9,040 nucleotides of DNA from an uncultured Roseburia sp. (GTDB lineage: Bacteria > Bacillota > Clostridia > Lachnospirales > Lachnospiraceae), in assembly GCA_934358955.1 (NCBI GenBank), contig CAKRLC010000106.1, forward strand, positions 1 to 9,040. The letters are read 5' to 3'. Positions 4,908 to 9,040 of the stretch are shown piece after piece; the stretch's first letter is position 1, and each line of letters opens with the position of its first letter. The notes under the pieces were generated by a model. That model saw only the letters and a program-made list of their open reading frames with translations. It did not search any database and was not told the origin of the DNA. Made by a program: the position numbers and the translations under genes.

Positions 4908-4936
4908 ATTGTAACAATTCTGTAACATTCGAGCAA
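4908..4936 (-). promoter_or_regulatory. Putative promoter of the small peptide gene
   Basis: On the - strand, TTGCTC (4936-4931, 3 of 6 to TTGACA) is followed by 17 nt and TACAAT (4913-4908, 5 of 6 to TATAAT). Transcription would begin near 4901, giving a leader of about 130 nt. The weak -35 and the direct repeats in the spacer suggest regulated rather than constitutive expression. Confidence 0.5.
4910..4927. promoter_or_regulatory. Direct-repeat operator candidate in the peptide promoter
   Basis: TGTAACA occurs at 4910-4916 and 4921-4927, two identical 7-mers with an 11-nt period. This spacing is typical of OmpR/PhoB-type winged-helix dimers. The repeats overlap the -10 and spacer of the - strand promoter, where binding would most simply repress. 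The neighbouring response regulator is the obvious candidate. Confidence 0.45.
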
Positions 4937-4973
4937 TAGGAGAGAACTGGCAGAAATGTCAGAATATGTGAAA

Positions 4974-5015
4974 CACACCTGCTGTTCTGCCGTGTGTGAA
5001 AGAGATCCAGGTGTG
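4974..5015. repeat. 8-bp inverted repeat in the divergent intergenic region
   Basis: CACACCTG (4974-4981) is inverted as CAGGTGTG (5008-5015), with a 26-nt interval. The same left arm can alternatively pair its CACAC with GTGTG near 4992-4996. It lies between the two divergent promoters, upstream of both start sites, so a protein-binding or DNA-structure role is more likely than an RNA one. No T-tract follows. Confidence 0.35.
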
Positions 5016-5045
5016 AACTTCATCAAATCTTAATGTTTTACCTCA

Positions 5046-5074
5046 TTGGAAGTTCATAAAGAATCCGTTACAAT
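5046..5074 (+). promoter_or_regulatory. Promoter of the response regulator-kinase operon
   Basis: TTGGAA (5046-5051, 4 of 6 to TTGACA) is separated by 17 nt from TACAAT (5069-5074, 5 of 6). Transcription would begin near 5081. Two related 7-mers with an 11-nt period, CTTCATC (5018-5024) and CTTAATG (5029-5035), lie just upstream of the -35 and could bind an OmpR-family regulator. Confidence 0.55.
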
Positions 5075-5078
5075 AAAA

Positions 5079-5090
5079 TCATGATCATGA
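5079..5090. promoter_or_regulatory. Perfect 12-bp palindrome at the predicted transcription start
   Basis: TCATGATCATGA (5079-5090) is a perfect palindrome covering the expected +1 of the two-component operon, a typical repressor operator position. A related half, CATGATGA, is present at 4901-4908 near the expected start of the divergent peptide transcript. Confidence 0.35.
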
Positions 5091-5148
5091 AATACGAAGC
5101 GCTGGAAAAAATAAGAACAGCGACATTCGAATCCGGAGGAGAATGAAA

Positions 5149-5835
5149 ATGTATAATATATTGGTGTGTGATGATGAGAAAGATATTGTATCAGCCTTGA
5201 AGATTTATCTGACAGCGGATGGATATCAGGTTTTTGAGGCATATAACGGCAGAGAGGCATTAGATATTTTAAAAGAGCAGGAGATTCATCTCGTGCTAAT
5301 GGATATTATGATGCCGGTCATGGATGGAATTTCTGCGATGGTAAAAATCCGGGAAGTGAGCAATGTCCCGGTGATCCTGCTGACGGCAAAGAGTGAAGAT
5401 ACGGATAAAGTATTAGGACTTACTGTAGGCGCAGATGATTATGTAACAAAGCCGTTTAATACAGTGGAGCTTCAGGCGAGAGTAAAATCACAGCTCAGAC
5501 GCTATATGCAGCTTGGCGGAGGCAGTGTGCGCCAGGATGTGATCGTGATCGGTGGAATTGAATTAAATGACCGGAAGAAGGAAGTTACATTAGATGGAGA
5601 GAAGGTATCTTTAACGCGGACGGAATATGATATTTTAAAACTTCTGATGGAACATCCGGGGCAGGTTTTTTCACCGAATCAGATTTACGAACAGGTCTGG
5701 AATGATAATCCGTTCCGGAATGAGAATACAGTGGCAGTCCACATCAGGCACTTAAGAGAAAAGGTGGAGTATAATCCGGCAGAACCAAGACATTTAAAGG
5801 TGGTCTGGGGACGTGGATATAAGATGGAGGCTTAA
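5149..5835 (+). CDS. OmpR/PhoB-family DNA-binding response regulator
   Basis: A cytoplasmic transcription factor activated by phosphoryl transfer from the adjacent kinase. The N-terminal receiver domain (1-118) has acidic residues D8 and D9, phospho-acceptor D52 in LVLMDIMMP, T79 in ILLTA and K101 in KPFN. The C-terminal winged-helix domain (about 129-226) has the recognition segment NENTVAVHIRHLREKVE and the usual VWGRGYK wing. Length (228 residues) is normal for the family. ATG 5149 is chosen because GGAGG (5135-5139) lies 9 nt upstream; the in-frame ATG at 5143 is only 2-3 nt from that RBS. The stop codon is 5 nt before the kinase start, and the kinase RBS lies inside the final codons, so the two are translationally linked. 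Target genes are unknown; autoregulation and control of the divergent peptide are plausible. Confidence 0.95.
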   Translation: MYNILVCDDEKDIVSALKIYLTADGYQVFEAYNGREALDILKEQEIHLVLMDIMMPVMDGISAMVKIREVSNVPVILLTAKSEDTDKVLGLTVGADDYVTKPFNTVELQARVKSQLRRYMQLGGGSVRQDVIVIGGIELNDRKKEVTLDGEKVSLTRTEYDILKLLMEHPGQVFSPNQIYEQVWNDNPFRNENTVAVHIRHLREKVEYNPAEPRHLKVVWGRGYKMEA

Positions 5836-5840
5836 GAAGA

Positions 5841-8468
5841 GTGAAAAAGATGAAAAATTTCAGAGGATCCCTGGCAGCAAAGCTTATGGCGTGGTTTCTG
5901 ATCACGGTTTCAGCGGTTGCATTACTGGCCGGAGTGGTTGGAGCCTATGCGATCCAGGAGTCCGGGATTTACACAGAAAGTATAGAAGAAGTCCGGGCAC
6001 AGAAATTTGATGCGATCAGCAGAAGATATTCTGCGGTTGCTTTGCAAAATATCGGAAATGGGTATAATGAACAGTATTTTGCAGATAAAAATTTTCAATA
6101 CGGAATTATAAAAGCAGCAGATTATGAAGCATTGAAGCAGCTGGACTTAAATAAAGACAGTACGTACGAGGAGAGAAACTTTAAACAGCAGGTAAAACTG
6201 GATGATCTGAGTCTGTTTCAGTGTAATCTGAATAACAGAACCGATATATATGTGGATACCTCTTTATTTGGATCTTACTATATATCAGGAAGTACCATCG
6301 ATTATATGTGCAAGCAGATCAAGTCGTATGTTTATGATCTGGAAGGTGGACTTTTTTATTATGAAACAATGGATGGCGTATTTTATCCTGTCTGTCAGCT
6401 GGAGGTGGTAGTGGGAATCGACGATGCACAGGAAGCATATGAATTTGCATATGATGCGTTTAACAAAGCCTATCAGAATATGACAGACCAGCCGGGATTG
6501 GAAAGCGATAAGTGTACGCTGCAGCTGACGATAAATTTGGGTACTGAGATTTCGGAAATTGAACAGGAACTGATAACGGAGATTTTTAAACAGCCTTATA
6601 TGCGGATGAATGAGCTGGATGGAACACCGTTTTATTTTACAGCGTGGAGTGCAGAGTTGCATTATCCAAAGGAAGCAGACACTCTGCAGGAAGAAACTGC
6701 GGAAGCTGACATGACGGTCGAGGAAAATGTAGATTTCCAGGGCACAGTCTCTACAACAGTCACATCACCTACAAGCGAAGAAAGTGAGCCGGTGGAGTGG
6801 GAAAAGGTAGAATTGACAGAAAAAAATCTGTCAGATGATGAGAGAAAGCTGATCACGGATAAGCTCAATTATGATGTCAGTCAGGGCGGCAGTCTTTATG
6901 TGCCAAAAGGAGATGATGAAGGCACCGATTATTATGTAGTGTCCTTTGTTCCGGATGAACTGGTAAGAAAAGAAGGTGTGAGCATCTGGGGAAATGACCT
7001 GTATGTACAGACAGATTATCTGCTTGGGATCGCAGAACAGATAAAATATAGCATTTATGTATGGATCGCAGTGAGTCTGCTGCTTATGGTGGGAAGTCTG
7101 GTTTTCCTATGCTGTGCGGCAGGATATGAAAAAGGCGAGGAGAAGGTGACGGCGACCATACTGGGAAAGATTCCGTTTGACTTGCTGATGGTTGGCTGGA
7201 TTTTCCTGGAAGTAGTTCTTTACATTGTGATGAACGAGGTTTCCTATGCGATACGCGTTCAGGAGATGGCGGTATTCTATTTGGCTGGGGAAGTGTTCCT
7301 GTTAATCTGTGCCGGCTGGTGTGCGTTGGGTATTCTTTTAGAATTTGTAGTACGGGTGAAACTTGGCAGCTGGTGGAAAGGTACACTGATTTATAAGCTG
7401 TGCAGGGCGGTGTATCACAGCTTTCGGAAAATCGGAGAAAACAGGTCCATTCTGTGGAAATGGATCGTTCTCTTTTTTGCAGTAAATCTGGCCGAGGTTT
7501 TTATTTTTTTCATAGTTGATTCTGTGAGAATGAGCATGATCGCGATGGTGTGGTTTGCAGAAAAAGTATTGATTTTCGTGGGTGGAATGATACTTTTAAC
7601 TCAGCTGGCAAGACTTTTGATTGGCAGCAGACATATTGCGGAAGGTGATATCCACTATAAGGTCGATACGGAAAAAATGCTTCCATCATTAAAGGAGCAT
7701 GGAGAAAATCTGAACCAGATCAATGAGGCAGTGTCCAAAGCGGTGGATGAGAAGCTTCGGAGTGAACGCTTTAAAACAGAACTTATTACAAACGTTTCAC
7801 ATGACATTAAAACACCGCTCACATCGATCATTAATTATGTGGACCTTCTTGAAAAAGAAGAGATCGAAAATGAAAATGTGAAAGAATATCTTGCAGTTTT
7901 GGAGAGACAGTCAGCGCGGTTAAAAAAACTGATAGAGGATCTGATCGAGGCATCCAAGGCATCAAGCGGAAGCCTTCCTGTAAATCTGGAAAAACTGGAA
8001 GCCGGTGTCTTTCTGGTGCAGACTGTAGGCGAATTTGATGAAAAAATGCAAAAGAATCATCTGGACCTTCAGATTGTAAAACCGGAAGAACCGATTTATA
8101 TCATGGCAGACGGCAGACATTTCTGGCGGGTGATCGATAATCTGATGAATAATATCTGCAAATATGCACAGCCGCAGACGAGAGTTTACATCAATCTGGA
8201 AGAAAAGGATGACCAGGTTTCCATCATATTCCGGAATACATCAAAATTCCCGTTAAATATTTCCAGTGAAGAACTGTTGGAACGTTTTGTAAGAGGGGAC
8301 AGCTCCCGTAATACAGAAGGAAATGGCCTTGGACTTTCCATAGCTGGAAGCTTAATGGAGCTGATGCATGGAAAAATGAAACTTTATGTGGATGGAGATC
8401 TGTTTAAAGTGGTGCTGGAATTTGCGGCGGTAAAAGATGCTGCAATGAAAGGTAATCTGACAGAATAA
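5841..8468 (+). CDS. Multi-spanning sensor histidine kinase with large extracellular domain
   Basis: A membrane sensor kinase paired with the preceding regulator. The 875-residue protein has a membrane segment at about 12-38, then an extracellular region of roughly 360 residues (39-400) with four Cys (128, 157, 185, 225) and a Thr/Ser/Glu-rich linker (about 276-320). Five further membrane segments follow (about 402-426, 440-467, 474-503, 537-560, 565-594). The kinase core has the H box NVSHDIKTPL with H654, the N box NLMNN (767-771), and the G2 box GNGLGLSIA (827-835). A standard DxGxG G1 box is absent; the stretch reads FRNTSKFPLNISSEELLERF, a form I recall from a common Firmicutes kinase subfamily. 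Start is GTG 5841, 10 nt after GGAGG (5826-5830); ATG 5850 is a poorer alternative. The extracellular domain matches nothing I recognise, so the ligand is unknown. Confidence 0.93.
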   Translation: MKKMKNFRGSLAAKLMAWFLITVSAVALLAGVVGAYAIQESGIYTESIEEVRAQKFDAISRRYSAVALQNIGNGYNEQYFADKNFQYGIIKAADYEALKQLDLNKDSTYEERNFKQQVKLDDLSLFQCNLNNRTDIYVDTSLFGSYYISGSTIDYMCKQIKSYVYDLEGGLFYYETMDGVFYPVCQLEVVVGIDDAQEAYEFAYDAFNKAYQNMTDQPGLESDKCTLQLTINLGTEISEIEQELITEIFKQPYMRMNELDGTPFYFTAWSAELHYPKEADTLQEETAEADMTVEENVDFQGTVSTTVTSPTSEESEPVEWEKVELTEKNLSDDERKLITDKLNYDVSQGGSLYVPKGDDEGTDYYVVSFVPDELVRKEGVSIWGNDLYVQTDYLLGIAEQIKYSIYVWIAVSLLLMVGSLVFLCCAAGYEKGEEKVTATILGKIPFDLLMVGWIFLEVVLYIVMNEVSYAIRVQEMAVFYLAGEVFLLICAGWCALGILLEFVVRVKLGSWWKGTLIYKLCRAVYHSFRKIGENRSILWKWIVLFFAVNLAEVFIFFIVDSVRMSMIAMVWFAEKVLIFVGGMILLTQLARLLIGSRHIAEGDIHYKVDTEKMLPSLKEHGENLNQINEAVSKAVDEKLRSERFKTELITNVSHDIKTPLTSIINYVDLLEKEEIENENVKEYLAVLERQSARLKKLIEDLIEASKASSGSLPVNLEKLEAGVFLVQTVGEFDEKMQKNHLDLQIVKPEEPIYIMADGRHFWRVIDNLMNNICKYAQPQTRVYINLEEKDDQVSIIFRNTSKFPLNISSEELLERFVRGDSSRNTEGNGLGLSIAGSLMELMHGKMKLYVDGDLFKVVLEFAAVKDAAMKGNLTE

Positions 8469-8490
8469 AATAAATGGAGGAAACGGCAAT

Positions 8491-8991
8491 ATGAGTCAAT
8501 CGAAACAGGAACTGACGCATGTAAAGCATGAGTTCGAACCTGTCTATGATGAATGTTCCAGGGTTTTGATCCTTGGAACACTTCCATCAGTAAAATCAAG
8601 GGAGCAGAACTTCTACTATGGACATCCCCAGAACCGCTTCTGGAAAGTGATCGCTGCACTTTATGGGGAACCGGTGCCACAAACAATTGCACAGAAAAAA
8701 GAATTGTTGTTGAAACACCAGATCGCGGTGTGGGATGTGATCGCAGAGTGTGACATCTATGGATCGAGTGACAGCTCTATAAAAAATGTGGTACCGGCAG
8801 ATATTTCCCGCATTTTAGGGCAGGCACCGATCCGGCAGATCTATGCGAACGGGGCAAAAGCATATGAGCTGTACAATAAGTATTCGCTGGCAGCGACTGG
8901 AAGAGAGATCACGAAGCTTCCATCTACCAGTCCTGCAAATGCAGCTTTTGGAATGGAACGGCTGTTAGAGGCATGGCAGGTGATCCTGTAA
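8491..8991 (+). CDS. DNA-deoxyinosine (hypoxanthine) glycosylase, uracil-DNA glycosylase superfamily
   Basis: A base-excision repair glycosylase that probably removes deaminated purine (hypoxanthine) or uracil from DNA. The 166-residue protein carries the family 6 signature: GTLPSVKS (29-36), YYGHPQNRFW (42-51), a central WDVIAECDIYGSSDSSI block (81-97), an N-G pair at 120-121 and the C-terminal PSTSPAN motif (144-150). Its length matches the compact single-domain members of that group. ATG 8491 follows GGAGG (8476-8480) by 10 nt. It lies 22 nt after the kinase stop with no visible promoter or terminator between, so it is probably the third gene of the operon. Whether this reflects a functional link to the two-component system or only convenient placement cannot be judged. 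The exact substrate (hypoxanthine versus uracil) is inferred from motif similarity. Confidence 0.9.
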   Translation: MSQSKQELTHVKHEFEPVYDECSRVLILGTLPSVKSREQNFYYGHPQNRFWKVIAALYGEPVPQTIAQKKELLLKHQIAVWDVIAECDIYGSSDSSIKNVVPADISRILGQAPIRQIYANGAKAYELYNKYSLAATGREITKLPSTSPANAAFGMERLLEAWQVIL

Positions 8992-9012
8992 GAGGAATCC
9001 AGACTGCCATGC
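8971..9012 (+). repeat. Inverted repeat overlapping the 3' end of the glycosylase gene
   Basis: GCATGGCAG (8971-8979) is inverted as CTGCCATGC (9004-9012), 9 bp. An inner partial stem is formed by GAT/ATC and CC/GG around 8982-8999. It spans the stop codon at 8989-8991. No T-tract follows within the window, so it is not a standard intrinsic terminator; it may stabilise the mRNA 3' end. Confidence 0.4.
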
Positions 9013-9040
9013 CGGATATATCAATAGCTTCAACTATTTC

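Noticed and set aside
4702..4917. A longer 71-residue version of the - strand small protein
   Set aside because: It has no RBS at ATG 4917, whereas the internal ATG 4770 has a textbook AAAGGAGG at 9 nt. The predicted transcript start (about 4901) is also downstream of 4917.
8553..8753. A 66-codon + strand frame inside the glycosylase gene
   Set aside because: It is an out-of-frame shadow of a well-supported gene, with no RBS.

Overview
The window looks like a chromosomal segment of an endospore-forming member of the Clostridia, most likely Lachnospiraceae (Bacillota). The reasons are sporulation genes spoIID and spoIIQ, strong AGGAGG-type ribosome binding sites, moderate GC with AT-rich intergenic DNA, and protein sequences typical of that family. 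The taxonomy is inference. All large genes lie on the + strand; only one very small gene lies on the - strand.

Layout: (1) 1-154, the end of an unidentified AT-rich open frame cut by the window edge. (2) 238-2041, a sporulation pair. spoIID (cell-wall lytic transglycosylase) follows a near-perfect SigE-type (mother cell) promoter that is embedded in a terminator-like hairpin. spoIIQ (LytM-fold engulfment/channel protein) follows a SigF-like (forespore) promoter that overlaps the spoIID stop codon. (3) 2042-2276, a long structured repeat element, copy 1. (4) 2341-2799, a terminator-like hairpin, unassigned DNA, then a housekeeping promoter and a roughly 180-nt hairpin-rich leader. (5) 2800-4395, a DEAD-box RNA helicase with a DbpA-type C-terminal domain. 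(6) 4438-4604, copy 2 of the structured element. (7) 4648-4936, a - strand unit with promoter, leader, strong RBS, a 22-residue four-cysteine peptide gene and an intrinsic terminator. (8) 5046-8991, an apparent operon of an OmpR-family response regulator, a multi-spanning sensor histidine kinase with about 360 extracellular residues, and a hypoxanthine/uracil-DNA glycosylase-like protein.

How the parts may work together: SpoIID and SpoIIQ both act in engulfment during sporulation, from opposite sides of the septal space. The promoter types seen here (SigE for one, SigF for the other) would produce them in the two different compartments although the genes are adjacent. The two-component system is divergent from the small peptide gene. 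The shared intergenic region carries a perfect 11-nt-period direct repeat inside the peptide promoter and a perfect 12-bp palindrome at the expected start of the regulator transcript, so shared control is plausible.

The two most unusual things are the structured repeat family (two copies, conserved core, compensatory stem changes, unrelated outer stem sequences) and the tiny cysteine-containing peptide gene with its own complete expression signals. No insertion sequence, tRNA, rRNA or CRISPR array was seen.
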